From: Myxocyprinus asiaticus | Lineage: Eukaryota > Chordata > Actinopteri > Cypriniformes > Catostomidae | Assembly: GCF_019703515.2 (NCBI RefSeq) | Contig: NC_059362.1 | Location: 26,495,826 to 26,559,825, forward strand | Direction: 5' to 3' | DNA: 64,000 bases | In this document: one piece after another, positions 11,700 to 26,785 of the stretch | Layout of the letters: every line of letters starts with the position of its first letter | How positions within the stretch are numbered: the first letter of the stretch is position 1 | Notes under the pieces: model-generated | The model's database searches: none | What the model was told of the DNA's origin: nothing | The model's input: the letters and a program-made list of their open reading frames with translations, nothing else | Position numbers and translations under genes: made by a program

Positions 11700-13555
11700 A
11701 ATTTCATATTCTAATAATACCTTACAGTAATGCATATCATAATAAAAATGAGAAACAAACACATGGCATTTGCATGTAGTCTAACATTCCTTTTGTGTTT
11801 CTGATAAAGACAGCACCAAATACAAGAAAAGTAGTGGATTATGCAGCAGTTCAATCTAATCCCCCAATGAAAGTGCGTGTACGAGTGTTCGAGAAAAGGA
11901 ATGAGAAAGATAGAGGGAAAGAGACTGCAGGGAGAGTGAACGTGTGTATGTGTGTTTATGTGTATCAGAGGGAGTTTGAGAAAGGTAGTCTGGGTGCGTA
12001 TAGCTTACATGTGTGCACGTGAGTGTGGCTGCTCCTACAAATAAAATGCCTTCAGGATTACACAGTTAAGTTATTACCGAAACAGGAACCAATAACTTTA
12101 CAAAAAGAGACACAAAAAGCATAAATGAGGCGACAAAAATTTCCTGTTAATTCTCTGCATGCAACATTTCTTGAAAAGCCCCAAAATCATCACTTTTATG
12201 CTGTGTTTGATGATTTTGTGTATAGACATTGGTAAGTTGATGATAAATTATGGTATTTGAAATGGTAAACATGATGTTGTTGGTATAAAGTTGCTATAAA
12301 TCATGATGGTGATCCTGATGTACCAACATACAATCTTGAATAGAAATCATGCTCAGAAAATTCATAACCTTTGGGTTTAGATAAACGTGAGACCTTTAGA
12401 ATATAGAACAGGTTAATGGGATTGTGTTTACAGCAGTGAAAATATTAAGGGTGCAATTAATCAGCTAATAAAATAATCAAAGTGACAAAAAGAGCAGAGA
12501 AGAGAAGAAACGAACTGAGTCACAAACACGCCCATTTTGTTATATTGACACAAACACATCATTCTGTACCTTTAGGGTCATGTAAACTTCCAGAGATTAA
12601 TTGGAAGCCATATCATTACTAAAATACTTACTGAAGTAACGTGTTCCCTAGAAGTCCTGCTTCAGTATCTAGACTTGCTTCAGAACAGATCTTTTAAATT
12701 ACCTTTAAGAATGTTTTTTTTTTTTTTTTTAAAGGACGTGGGTTCTGCTTTTTTGTATGATTGTTTTATTTGTCCACTGTTTAGTAATAAATGCGTAAAT
12801 CATACAAAGGAATCAAAATCAATTCAACACCCATATCCTTATCTCTCATTACTCTAATCAATATGTTTACATAACTTTACGAGCACGCTGGTATACTTTG
12901 AATGTTTATCTTTCCCTCTGATTAGCTGCATTTATTCAGGACTTTGACTAATAATGACTGACTTCATGTTGATGCTTTAAGCACTGAACATCACTGAATG
13001 AATGACAGTTAATGGCCAGCTGACTGATAATAAAACCAGTTAGGGCTTGTGTTTGTCAGGTGATGTTTGCTCAGTGATGTGTGCAATGGCAAATGTGCGT
13101 ATTTCTGGAAAGGTTTTTATATTAAAGGCAAAGCCTGAACTAACAGTTCAAGTCTGGATTTAGCCTTGATCTAGTCACACGTTATTAAACTGACTATTTT
13201 AATTTGATCTTTGATGCTGGTTTGAATGGATATTATTAAAAAATATTTCTGATACAGATTTCACCACTAATTTTCCCTGACTTTTTCTAAATCACTTTTT
13301 TTTTTTTTATAATCTGTGGGGAGCTAAAGATGTGTTTGCCATTCTTTTTGTACTTTGTCAATCCAATATAGACCATATCAATATAAAGTTATCCAAATGA
13401 ACAAAAATGTCAACAAATTACATATTATATACATGGAGAAGCAACTGAACAAATCCAATGCCAACAATGCTTTGAAACTGGGTAGGAGGGTGGAATGCAA
13501 TGTGCTGGCTATTTTTTAAAGGTTTATATATAAACTTTTATATTTATATACAGTA
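11700..13555. other. Gene-free stretch
   Basis: No gene, RNA gene or repeat with termini was recognised; only short homopolymer tracts (T-runs near 12715 and 13298). Confidence 0.5.
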
Positions 13556-13559
13556 TATA

Positions 13560-15090
<1,531 letters not shown>

Positions 15091-15857
15091 TATACACACA
15101 CAGAGATGCTTTTTTGCACTGCATATTTATTCTGAATATTTTTTTTTTTAATATTTTTCTTTTTTTATATGTGTATTTAATTGATTCAGTAACATTTAAA
15201 TGTACTTCATGTGGTATGACACTTGAATTTTTAAATAAACTATTTCATCACTACATGTGTCCAAGAGCATATGTTGAAATATCTTTTTTTTTTTTTTGGT
15301 AACAAATGTAATGTTTTATTTAAAATACCATTCCATAATTCATGACTGACACATCTTGCATTTCCGAATAGATTTTTCTGCCATTAACAAATGAACATTG
15401 AAGAACTGAAATGAGTGTAAATGTTCTTCAACATTAAAAATATCTTTCATGCAACAGCGGATGAACTGTGTAATTTCAAAGATGTGTCAGCAACCCTTTA
15501 AACATGGATTTAATCGATAATTCCTGCTTGAGGAGCTTAAAGAAGAGAAGAGAGAAGTGACTGAAAACTTTTCTCTTTAATACCCTCCTGTAATCCTTTA
15601 AAAGACAACAAGCAGGATAAAACGATAGCTTTGTAGGGAAAAAAATCGTTTCAAGTGCTGCCAGCAAATGTAAACAAATAGCGATTATAATAATGAGAAA
15701 AGCACTTAAATCAAAGTGAAGACTAAGGGATGGTGCTTAACATGTACAAGACTTTAAGAGCCAAGAGAATAATTCATTTGGATGCACTAAACTTCATTTA
15801 AGTGATTCTCAGGCGAATAATGAACTGAAATGTAAAAATGTGGGTCAAATTATGGTT

Positions 15858-16541
15858 AAAGGGATAGTTTACTCAAAACTTAAAATTCTCTCATCATTTA
15901 CTCACCCTCATGCCATTCAAGATGTGTATGACTTTCTTTCTTTTGCTGAACATAAACGAAGATTTTCAGGAAGAATATCTCAGCTCTGTAGGTCTATACA
16001 ATGCAAGTGCATGGGTACCAAAATTGTGAAGCTCCAAAAAGCACATCAATGCAGCCTAAAAGTAATCTGTATGACTCCAGTGGTTAAATCCATGTTTTCA
16101 GAAGCGATATGATAGGTGTGTGTGAGAAACAAATCAAAATTTAATTTTTTTGTACTATAAATTCTCCTCCCTGCCCAGTAGGTGGCAATATGCACGAAGA
16201 ATATGAATGGCCAAAAACAAAAGAAGAAGAAGAATGTGAATGTGAACGTGGAGATTTATAGTAAAAAGGACTTAAATATTGATCTGTTTCTCACCCACAC
16301 CTATCATATCACTTCTGAAGATATTGATTTAACCACTGGAGTCTTATGGATTACTTCTATGCTGCCTTTATTTGCTTTTGGAGCTTCAAAGTTCAGGTCA
16401 CAATTCACTTGCATTGTATGGACCTACAGAACTGAAATATTCTTCAAAAAAAACATGTGTTCTGCAGAAGAAAGGAAGTCACACACATCTGGGATGGCAT
16501 GAGGGTGAGTTAATGATGAGAGAATGTTGATTATCCCTTTA
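15858..16541. mobile_element. Palindromic MITE family B, complete copy
   Basis: The left arm starts AAAGGGATAGTTTACTC and includes CATTTACTCACCCTCATGCC. The right arm is the inverted version (GGCATGAGGGTGAGTTAATG), ending ATCCCTTT. Arms of over 250 bp flank a short centre near 16150-16240. This motif family is abundant in cyprinids. Two reading frames across it (15840-16112 and 16182-16502) are artefacts of the arms. A single-arm copy lies at 20071-20340. Confidence 0.75.
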
Positions 16542-16544
16542 AAG

Positions 16545-17665
16545 GGCAAGTTGAATAATTTTTCTATGAAGACCCATAAATGTAAAGACAGACTACTGTG
16601 TAAAAAGCATATTGATTGTATAGAACAGGGTCAGAAATTAACTATGGCCTGGGGCAAAAATGGCACCAAAACACTTTTGTCAGGGGCAAAAACAAAAAAG
16701 CCCCATAATGAATTCCCCTATTTTTTATTTGTAATACCTGAAGTATTCCTTGTATCCTAGGCCAAGTATTCTGCATATTCAGATGGAGAATTCATATGAA
16801 TGAACTGATTAAAATGAAATATTTGACATAAAAAAATGGGACAACGTGTTCTATGTGGTCAGAAAAAATTCACCTTCGTAATGTAAAAAAAAACTGAAAA
16901 ATACCCTGAAAATCAACTCCAGGTGGCAAATATCATCCCTTAATAAAAAGTTTTCTCTACAGTACGAAGGTGTAGTTTTAACACTAATAGGTTGCAGGTA
17001 TATCCGAGGAACTACTTGTGTCCTTGAGCAGGCACAACTTAATGTTTTTCCTGAAGTGAATGTCCTGAAACCAATTTTGGATAACATCTGCTGAAAGGAA
17101 CCAATGGTGAGAAGCAGGAAGTACCATTCAGACATTAAAGCAACAGCACAAGGAGACCTATGCTATACCAGTGAATGGGTCTTAGTTTGAAGTGCCCCTG
17201 TAACTGGGATGGCAGGATCATAAGACTGTTATCAGATGATCTGAATAAATTACCACAGGTGTGCTATTAAACAAATACTATCCTTTCATCATCCTCTCAC
17301 ACTCACTGATACAGTGATGACAGATCTTGAAAGGCTGATGAGAAGCGCGTTTATACACATATTAACAGCCTTATTATCAGATGTTTTTCAACAGTCAACA
17401 GTTTTCAATTGTTATAGGTAATATCCCTCTAATTAATCACAGTTAATCAAATCGACTGCCTCGCAGATTTACAGATGTACTCGTGCACACATGATCTATT
17501 TAAAATCACATTAGGCAGTCAAAACTTTCCTTCATGGATAATCAACAGACTGTTGTCATGGCGACACAGTAATGTTGCATTCAACATTGTGGCACAGTTG
17601 AAATTGTATGTTATCAAGTTTCATTTAACCCCATTCCACAGCACTCTTGGTTTATACCAGTGTGC
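16545..17665. other. Gene-free stretch
   Basis: No recognisable gene or repeat termini; reading frames are short and on both strands. Confidence 0.45.
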
Positions 17666-17668
17666 ATA

Positions 17669-18910
17669 CACTGAAGGCCAAAAGTTTGGAATAATGTACA
17701 GATTTTGCTCTTATGGAAAGAAACTGGCACTTTTATTCACCAAAGTGGCATTCAACTGTTCACAATGTATAGTCAGGATATTAATAACATGAAAGATTAC
17801 TATTACAATTTAAAAAAAAAAAAAAAAAAAAAAAACTTCAGAACTTAACTTAAACTACTTCAAAGAGTTCTCATCAAAAAATCCTCCATGTGCAGCAATG
17901 ACAGCTTTGCAGATCCTTGGTATTCCAGCTGTCAGTTTGTCGAGATACTCAGGTGACATTTCACCCCACGCTTCCTGCAGCACTTGCCATAGATGTGGCT
18001 GTCTTGTTGGGCACTTCTCACGCACCTTACAGTCTAGCTGATCCCACAAAAGCTCAATGGGGTTAAGATCCATAACACTCTTTTCCAATTATCTGTTGTC
18101 CAATGTCTGTTTCTTTGCCCACTCTATCCTTTTCTTTTTGTTTTATCTGTTTTAAAAGTGGCTTTTTCTTTGCAATTCTTCCCATAAGGCCTGCACCCCT
18201 GAGTCTTCTCTTTACTGTTGTACATGAAACTGGTGTTGAGCAGGTAGAATTCAATGACGCTGTCAGCTGAGGACATGTGAGGCGTCTATTTCTCAAACTA
18301 GACACTCTGATGTACTTATCCTCTTGTTTAGATGTACATCTGGCCTTCCGCATCTCTTTCTGTCCTTGTTAGAGCCAGTTGTCCTTTGTCTTTGAAGACT
18401 GTAGTGTACACCTTTGTATGAAATCTTCAGTTTTTTGGCAATTTCAAGCATTGTATAGCCTTCATTCCTCAAAACAATGATTGACTGATGAGTTTCGAGA
18501 GAAAGCTGTTTCTTTTTTGCCATTTTTGACCTAATATTGATCTTAAGACATGCCAGTCTATTGCATACTGTGGCAACTCAAAAACAAACACAATGTTAAG
18601 CTTCATTTAATGAACCATATAACTTTCAGCAGTGTTTGATATAATGGCAAGTGATGTTCTAGTACCAAATTAGCAATTTAGCATGATTACTCAAGGATAA
18701 GGTGTTGGAGTGATGGCTGCTGGAAATGGGGTCTGTATAGATTTGATCAAATATGACTTTTTTCAAATAGTGATGGTGCTGTTTTTTTACATGAGTAATG
18801 TCCTGACTCTACATTGTGATAAGTTGAATGCCACTTTGGTGAATTAAAGTACCAATTTCCTTCCGAAACAGCAAAATCTGTACATTATTCCAAACTTTTG
18901 GCCGCCAGTG
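17669..18910 (-). mobile_element. Tc1/mariner-like element 3 (internally deleted)
   Basis: Ends CACTGAAGGCCAAAAGTTTG (17669 onward) and its inverted partner ending at 18910 (CACTGGCGGCCAAAAGTTTG on the minus strand) are flanked by TA on both sides. A 23-base A-run lies at about 17812-17835. At 1242 bp it is about 300-400 bp shorter than an intact element, in line with loss of the central catalytic segment. Confidence 0.9.
17855..18523 (-). pseudogene. Tc1-like transposase pseudogene with internal deletion
   Basis: The start at 18523 (MAKKKQLSLETHQSIIVLRN) opens a helix-turn-helix domain, followed by a GRP motif. The frame then changes and a second helix-turn-helix segment is readable at 18353-18160. 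The coding sense then jumps straight to the C-terminal end (DLNPIELLWD at about 18050-18080, then the terminal roughly 60 residues). The segment that should carry the first two catalytic aspartates is missing, so this copy is dead and non-autonomous. Confidence 0.8.
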
Positions 18911-18914
18911 TATA

Positions 18915-20068
18915 TGTTTTTGCCATACGTATCAGAGCAAACACACCTGGGCCACGCCCAAACACAAATGTCAACAAGGCCTAACAAACACTTCAATAAA
19001 GAAGAGATGAGTACAGGATTGAGAGAATGAGATAATTAGGTGTTTGCAGGTGGATTGCCTTAGCCAGAATACAATCTAAAAACAGCATTCATTTGGGGCT
19101 TCATGCTGTTTGATGTGTGTAAGTCTTTTTGAATAGAGTGGAGCGACTGAAAGAAAAGAGACCGAATGAAAGAGAGGGAGCCAAATAGAGCAAAGAGAGG
19201 TGCAGGACTATGTTCAAGAGCACATATCATCTGTTAGCCTGCACTAAACAAAGAGAGGTTTACACTGCCGAGGAATTCAAAGAACTTTTGGCAGAGAAAG
19301 AACAAGACAATGGCAGCCCCGTCAAGAGCGAGACTCAGAGCGGGCCTCACTCTAAATCTGCCACATTGTGTTTCTGGCTTTGATCTCTTCAAACTTGCCT
19401 GCATGTATAAGGTTTTGCTCTTTAAATACATTAAGACCTCAGACGCAGTCAGGGTATTTGCCCAAAGATTAGTTTACTTAAAAACAGAGAAGACAGACAC
19501 CGCCCAAGTCAAAAAACCCAACAGAATGGCTAATCTGCCATTCAGAATACTATCACTGCATTACAACAAAACTGTGTGAGTATGTGTGTGTGTGTGTGGC
19601 TGGTGTATGTGGTAAAACATCAGTGAGGTTCAAAGGACTTCAGTTCATAAAACAGTCAAGGTCTATTGTACTTTATTCTGCAAAAGTATTTGATCCAGGA
19701 GCAGCAAAAATATACAAATGTAACAATCTGGAGTTAAGCTCAACAAGAAAGGAGTGCATGTGTGGATGTGGATGTGTTGAGGTTTACGTTATATGGAGAA
19801 TAAGCCTGTATTTCCCCAGAACATATTTAGAAAAGTCACTGCAGCATCAAATAGCAATAAGAACATGCTTTACACAACAAACACCAAACATCAACTTGGC
19901 TACATAACTTTAAAAAATTGTCTCTGCAGAAAAAGAAAAAAAGAAAAAGGAAATGCTCCACTTGACTTTTCAAATGTCCTTAATTCCTCTAAACTTCATG
20001 CAGATATAAATACAGAAATAAATAAATGTGACATAGCAACTCTGATGCAATTCTGCAAAACAGTTCAT
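18915..20068. other. Gene-free stretch
   Basis: No homology recognised. A short (TG)n run lies near 19577-19597. Overlapping reading frames on both strands around 19234-19907 are not supported by any family resemblance. Confidence 0.45.
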
Positions 20069-20070
20069 TA

Positions 20071-20340
20071 AAGTGATGGTTCACCCAAAAATAAAAATTA
20101 TCTCATCATTTACTCACCCTCATGCCATCCCAGATGTGAATGACTTTCTTTCTTCTGCAGAACACAAATGAAGATTTTCCGAAGAATATTTCAGCTCTTT
20201 AGATCCAAACAATGCAAGTGAATGGCGACCAGAACTTTGAAGCACCAAAAATCACATAAAGGCAGCATAAAAGTAATCCATATGACTCCAGTGGTTTAAT
20301 CCATGTCTTCAGAAGCTATATGAATCATTTGGACGACTAA
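20071..20340. mobile_element. MITE family B, single arm
   Basis: It matches the left arm of 15858-16541 (GGTTCACCC near 20076, CATTTACTCACCCTCATGCC, CATATGACTCCAGTGGTTTA). No second arm is found before 21 kb, so it is a truncated copy or a solo arm. Confidence 0.7.
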
Positions 20341-20344
20341 CTCA

Positions 20345-21640
20345 CACACTGAATCATTTGGAGTGGTGGTTTCTCAAACCGCAAACATAACTATGGTGAA
20401 CAATCATTACCCATTACCATATAATTACATCACTGTACCATGGTAATTTTTTTGAAAGATAATGTTCTGTGGAGTGGTTGGCAGCTTAGCTAGCTATAGT
20501 TATGAGTATCTTGCCCAACACTGAAAACTCTGTCTTAATGTTAATGTTAACTCTGTACTCAGGTTCTATGCATCCACATGTGGACTACAGAATGTGTGTC
20601 ACACAACAGAATGACAGGTTGCTGTAGGTAGATGAAGCCAGCATGAGTTTCTGCCTAGCAGGCATGTGTCCGTCTGACCACATTGTTTCCCTGGAGCACT
20701 TGAACACTGAGTACTTTTTATACCCCCTCTTTATACATGAGGAAAATCATATTATACTTAAAGGGGTCATTACTTTATGTTAGGGTTGTTGCCTCCTGCT
20801 TTACTGGCATTACTATACATTACTTGCTGTGGGTAGCCCAAGTTTCTGAATCAAATAGGCATTGTTGACATGAAAATGTGGGTGGCCATATGTGCATGTG
20901 CTTAGATGTATTCATCTGTTTGATCTCAAAAAGTTGCAGAAAATAGTGTATAATACATTATTATTTTGGATTTGGGAGAATGTTGTGTTTTCTGAAAGTT
21001 ACAGTATGTTTTTATAGTGCAATCTCAAAAGATCAAGAAAAGTAGATTCCTCCTTTAACATGCTGTCAAATCAACAAAAAGACAACCCAGGATATTATGG
21101 ACATCAAATTTGATGTGTGCTGTAAATGCAATGTGTTATAATATTTTGGACAGAGTAAAACCAGAGACTGTTCAGCCTGAGATGGAGCACTTTTATAAAA
21201 TAAAAGGGAGAAATCAGAACACAAAATATGGCAGATGTAGAAAAGGAAATCCCACCTCACAGGTAAAAAAGCCAATCACCATTTAGAAACAGATATCACC
21301 TGTCAGTAATCACGATAATGTGCATGCACATTAGCTTGATATAATATATACAATAAAAGTGATTTGATTTGATTTTGATTTTGATTATATTGTGCTTTTT
21401 ACTGTGATTTGAGCCAACGAAGCATAATTTCTGATACCAGTGATGCCAAATTTTACTGCTGACTTGAAATATGTTCTATGATCGTAACTTTGGCCAACCG
21501 TTTTGGAGATTTCAGTCTTTCCCCGTTCAAGTAGTTAGGAGCTGTAATTTCAAGCTACTTGTGTTCATAATATAAATCTTTAATTTTGTTCCCAAAATGG
21601 CTGCTGAGTGGACTGACTTGCCTTGAAAAGCAATTTCCTG
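20345..21640. other. Gene-free stretch with a LINE-like 3' tail
   Basis: No gene is seen. At about 21345-21385 an AATAAAAGTGATTTGATTTG run followed by GATTTT repeats resembles the repeated 3' end of a non-LTR retrotransposon, but no coding part precedes it. Confidence 0.35.
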
Positions 21641-21647
21641 TCATTTA

Positions 21648-22323
21648 AAGCAATATTCTGGGTTCAAGTTAAGCTCATTCCACAGTATTTGTGGCATAAT
21701 GTTGATTATCACAAAACTGTATTCAACTTGTCTCTCTTTTTCTTAAAAAAAAAAGAAAAAAAAAAGATAAAATCATGCTTACAGTGAGGCACTTACAATG
21801 GAAGTAAATGGGGCATTTTGCAAACGTTGAAAGTTTCAAAATATGTAGTTATCAAAAAAATACAGTATAGTTTCAAAATATTTGAGGGGAAAAATCATGT
21901 ATTATAGCCACAAGACAAGACATGTCTTGACATGCTTTTAGTTTGACATGCTTTTAGTGAGATAAAATCGTTTACTAAACTTTATTGTGTAAAGTTATAT
22001 CCAGTTTTACAACTTTGTTGCCATGATGATGTGACGACGTAACACTATAAATAATAAAACCACCATAAATATGACGATTTAAACAACTTTACTGCTCAAA
22101 TAATACACAAGCAATAACAGAAGAATTAATGTAAAAGCTTTTATCAAATTAAAGCTTCAAACCCTTTAAAAAATTGCTCCATTCCAAGTGTCTCACTGTA
22201 ACCTTGATTTTTGCTCTTTTAAATAATGAGAAGGAACAAAATAATTGTTTTGTGATAATCAACATTATGCCACAGATGGTGTTGATTGAGCTTCACTTGT
22301 ATTGAACCCAGAATATTCCTTCA
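21648..22323. mobile_element. Palindromic MITE family A, copy 4
   Basis: It runs from AAAGCAATATTCTGGG to CCCAGAATATTCCTT, with both arms carrying GTGGCATAATGTTGATTATC-like and CAGTGAGGCACTTACAATGG-like motifs. The central TTGCCATGATGATGTGACG is in the same orientation as copy 1. Confidence 0.75.
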
Positions 22324-22329
22324 AGTAGC

Positions 22330-23640
22330 TACACTGGATCTGGTCCAGATCAGTTATCATCCCTTGATCTCTGCACTGCCTATGTGTTCTTCTATGACAC
22401 CAGCATGGCTTATCAGGCAATACAAAATGACTCAAGCTGTGTTATGCCATTTGTTATCAAATCTAAAAAGAACAAATCATAACAGCAATGAATAGATATT
22501 TCATCTTCATTTCAACAATATTGATAAATGGAGGATACAGGTGATTCAACACAATAAAATCTTATTTTAAATCATATGTTCAATGACACCAAATCAGAAA
22601 TGCTGTGGGGGAAAATGTACTTCTAGCTTCTATAGCTGGCATTGCCCCTGTGAGCAAAAATCACATCATGTAGGCATTTAGAAATATTGTGTCGGACAGT
22701 GGCCTACGTTGAATTAAATAAGACATTGTCCACTCTCATTAAGGAATTTCTAAAACTGTGTGATTTATGAGGACTTCCTGGTCTGTTCTTCCCACTTTCC
22801 CCACCACATTCTGTGGGGTTTTAGACCTAGCATGCAGATAAAAGTTGTGCAGTCTCTTTTGGAGACTTTTTGATAATTTTCACTATCCCTTTAATATTCT
22901 CACTCAGCAATAACAATCTAATGCACACACACACACAAACTAAATTTCTGAGTGTGATAGTCAATTATGACATTTATCTGTAAACATTTTGAGGGGAAAA
23001 AAGCATGCATTTGAAGTCCTTTGATACCTTAAAGTATTTCTGATTTTCTAATGGGGACTTAGATTATTTTTTTTTTTTTTACATTCAGAGAGATTTTCTC
23101 CAATCATATTTATTCACTGATCTTCAGTCGAGAGCCTGATTGAAGTAAACAACTACAATGGTATGAAAAAATAAGTAGCCTATAAAAAGATTTTTCTTTT
23201 TAATTTTTTAATTAATCTCAGGTGCACCAAAACAGGCATAAATGATTAGATTATTATAGAAACATCAGAAACCTGTGCTGGTTTGGCCCTAGAAATTGAA
23301 GAGTGTGTTTCCATCATGCTGAGATTAAAGGAGCTTTTTTATGCCTCAGAAATGTTTTTGATGCCAAGAGTGGGAAATCCTTTTATATTAATTACTCCAC
23401 ATTTAACATTTTTGTAATCAGATTACAGTTACTGAGTTCAATTGAGCTAGTTACTTTTCAGTATGTTGGTTACACAGTACTTCTCCAATATTTATGTTGA
23501 ATACAGTGAAAATTGCTTATTTTCATTTCTGTGACAGCTAAAGAGTGACTAACGAGGCAAAGTAAGGGAGAAACCTGAGGAGCTGAGTATATGAATTCTG
23601 TGCGACAATGAATGAGGAGGAAATATATACATTGTTTTGA
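22330..23640. other. Gene-free stretch
   Basis: No gene, repeat terminus or RNA gene was recognised; short CA tract near 22926 and T-run near 23070. Confidence 0.45.
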
Positions 23641-23642
23641 AT

Positions 23643-24380
23643 ACAGCGCAACAGTGCCCACACACTTTTTCAGCCGTCTGGGTTCCAGAAGTATTTTTCC
23701 CATTCATTTGTTCCATAGACTTTTCAAAAAGTCCTCCATTAAAGAGTTGTAAAGCATGAACCAAACCAACCAGCTCCAAGGTGAATCGCAACATTACAGA
23801 CTTTGTTTTAAGGCAAAAAAGTATTTGAAAATCCGACAAAAGGATAAAGGTACAAGTTTGGGTACTTACCGTCTTTCACAAGGGCACGGACTACAATCCC
23901 ATGAAGTATTGCAAATTGCGTAACCGAATATAAAACTATGTAAATATATAAAACTGTTGATTATAGGTTGATTATAAGTATAAAAATATATATAGTTTAT
24001 AGTTTACATTTATTGCTAAACATTCCAATAAACACAAATATATAAGTAGTTTGAGAGTGCAAGGAGATCGACTCGTTTGCGTCATCCTAAGAGCGTTGGC
24101 AGTCGCTTTTCGGTCTTATTTCGTGGGCTTTGTTGGCCGTGGTTCTCTGATTGGTTAAGCTTTCTCTGCTGGACCATAGGTAATTGTTCAACAGGAATTC
24201 TGCTATTAAAGATGAGTTTTAAACAATGAGGTTGAAATAATGGTGACAGAGCATATACCATAGATAAACAACCTCGGAGAGGTCTTTAAAAGTTTATAAA
24301 TTAGCGCTGAAAATCCATTCATCTGTGGAAGAAATGAATGGGATTTTTAATTCCGGAACCAGACTGCTGCGCTCTATTGA
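23643..24380. mobile_element. Inverted-repeat element family D, copy 1
   Basis: The left end (TTTTTCAGCCGTCTGGGTTC, then CCCATTCATT) recurs inverted at the right end (AATGAATGGGATTTTT, then GGAACCAGACTGCTG). The body, with ACTACAATCCCATGAAG near 23890 and CTCTGATTGGTTAAG near 24146, is shared with 35800-37262. No protein-coding potential; superfamily not assigned. Confidence 0.65.
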
Positions 24381-25935
24381 AAGAGCGGAAAAACTTTTCG
24401 GTGAAGTTTTTTAGAAAGTAACTTAAAAGTAATTAGTAATGTGATTACTTTTCATATGACATAATCAGATAAGAAATCTAATTACAATTTTAAAAGAAGT
24501 AATAAGTAATTTGTAGTGGATTACTTTTTTTGAGTAACTTACACAACACAGTTTGCTATATCTACCCCTATGCAAAAACCTCTTTGGCAAAAAGCGACAT
24601 GTTTTTTAAGACGACTGAAAACTGAAAACAACATCAAGTTTTAATCTGAAAGAAATAGAATTTAGTCAGGGAGCTCTGATTTATTTACTTTAGGTCCAGT
24701 CTGTGTTTATAAGTGAACACATTACACCACTATACTTTAGACCTAAATAGAGGAGTACTTTGTGTTTATGAATATATCTGGCCTATATCTGAGCCTTTTG
24801 TATATGTGCAAATGTTGTTCTCTCTTCAGAACCTACAGGCCACCTAGGAGTTTTGTTTATGGTAGCACGCGCCAGGGCTGCCGGAACTCAGCACGGGCTC
24901 TGTTTGAGTTTGTTTAGATGAAGAGGGAATGGAGGGCCTTATAAGAGGGGTCTGAGAGCGAGAGCATTAAATTGAAAACACAACTCACTGACACAGTGTG
25001 CCAGTCCAAGTAAATGGAAAAGTTGTGCAAAAAAGACTATTTCAAGTCAATAAAACTTAACACATGACAAACGAATGTCACTCTCTGTATTTAATGATGT
25101 TGCATATTTCTTGGGTTCGTTGGAATATTTAAGGAAGTAGATGTTTGGAAATTCTTCAGAAATATGAATCGTTTGATTGCTTGATCAAAAATGCTACTGT
25201 AAACCATTGTGATTTGTCTGAGGGTTTCGTGCGATGCCCTTTTGTTCAGCCCTGTACACTGTGAAGTGTGTTTGTAAAACAACTTAAATAGTTCTCGCGC
25301 AACCACAGAGATTGTAATCTCACTCCAGGCGTGAGAGTTCTCCTGAGCTCCTCCTTCTGAGAGCTGGATGGCTTTCCTCCTCAAAAATCAGCTTGCCCAG
25401 AATGGTAAACCAGCCCACACTGGTAAGGCAAGCTGTGTCTAGAAAGATGTTTACCACTAGTACTATTTCTCCTTGTTCTCAAGCAAATTTTAATAGTTAA
25501 TTGTGTGTGGTAAGATAACAGGTATGGGTTCAATTATATAGGGTTGTCTTGTCCTAGGTGTGTATCTGTATGATTGAAAGAGAGAGAATGAGAGAAAGGT
25601 AGGAAGAAAGAGAAAACGAGTTGGAGAGTGGGAGAAAAGGAGCGAGAGAGGTGTTCTAACAGGTGTAAATGCATGGTTACTGTCTTCTCATCTCATAATA
25701 CTGCTTTTAAACAGACTTAATGGCCTAATGGCACAAGGATAACCATTATTAAAGCAACTAGTAATTATGGTTTTTCATTTTATCATAAATAACATAGTTA
25801 TGCATATAACTACTGTTCCCAGAATAGAAATGAGGTACAACTTATATACAATGGGATATTGCACCAGAGGCCTGTTTCACAAAGCTAGTTGAAAAACTCA
25901 GTTTCAGAATAGAGAAATCTTAATTCTACACCATA
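24380..25935. other. Gene-free stretch, partly non-repetitive
   Basis: 24400-24560 looks like the right half of an element related to 33478-34022 (AGTAATTAGTAATGTGATTAC). From about 24840 to 25400 the sequence is less AT-rich and matches no repeat seen elsewhere in the window, so it could be conserved regulatory DNA. Purine-rich simple sequence lies at about 25576-25655. Confidence 0.35.
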
Positions 25936-25939
25936 TGGT

Positions 25940-26365
25940 GGCATTCAAAAGATTTGTGTGTTTCCAACTTTGTGGTAACAGTTTGGGAAGGGGACTTTTC
26001 TGTTCAAGTATTACAATTTCCCTGTGCACAAAGTGAGGTCCATAAAGAAATACTGTACTGAGTCTGGTGTGGAAGATCTTGACTGGCCAGTACAAAGCCC
26101 AGAACTGAACCCCAATGAAAACCTTTAGGATGAATTGTAAGCTCACTGTGAGCCAGGGTCCATCTCCCACCATCAGTGTCTGACCTCACTGATGCAAATC
26201 CCTGCAGCTATATTATAACATCAATTGGAAAGCCTTTTCAGAAGAGTGGAAGGTCTTATAGCTGCCAATATTGGGATTAATCCATATGGTTTTGAAATTA
26301 AATGTTCAACAAGCACATATGAATGTTGGCACTGAGGTGTCCACTAACTTTTGGCCATATGTGTA
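25940..26365 (+). pseudogene. 5'-truncated Tc1-like transposase relic
   Basis: The sequence covers the C-terminal third of a Tc1-family transposase: CACAAAG-GAGGTCCATAAAG near 26028, then an LDWPVQSPELNPNEN-like segment at 26070-26125 and the C-terminal tail. It ends in a terminal repeat-like ACTAACTTTTGGCCATATG at about 26343. The N-terminal and first catalytic parts and the left terminal repeat are absent. Stops break the frame. It is a different family from the five other Tc1-like copies. Confidence 0.7.
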
Positions 26366-26390
26366 TGTATGTAATATATGTCACATTAGG

Positions 26391-26440
26391 GCAGTGGTCT
26401 CAACCTTTTTGACTCTTAAGCCCCCCATTGTGGGAGAAAA
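26391..26440. mobile_element. hAT-like terminal fragment
   Basis: CAGTGGTCTCAACCTTTTTG is the characteristic end of many fish hAT elements. No second terminus was found nearby. Confidence 0.4.
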
Positions 26441-26785
26441 TATAAAAAATAAAAAATAAATTCTATTGGCCTTTGTGTTTATTAGAATATGGTCTCACTT
26501 TTAGCTGAACTGTTTTGTGTAAAGAAGTGTTGACATGAGCCAAGAATGTATTCTTCACTCTCTCTCGCACACTCATGAAAACTATATGTAATATTATACA
26601 CCCTTGCATAACACTACATTGGTCTTCATATTCAATAAAAACTTACAAGCACTGGCAGGACTTGTACCTAAGACAAAAGTATACAAAATGTATGGAAAAC
26701 TATTAAAAAAGAGCAGTTATCTTCCATTAACTGTCATTCATTGTAATTATTTTCAGCTCAATATGTTAAATAGGGCAAAAATGTA

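Noticed and set aside
15840..16502. Frames of 90 and 106 codons
   Set aside because: They lie within the arms of palindromic MITE family B and come from repeat sequence.
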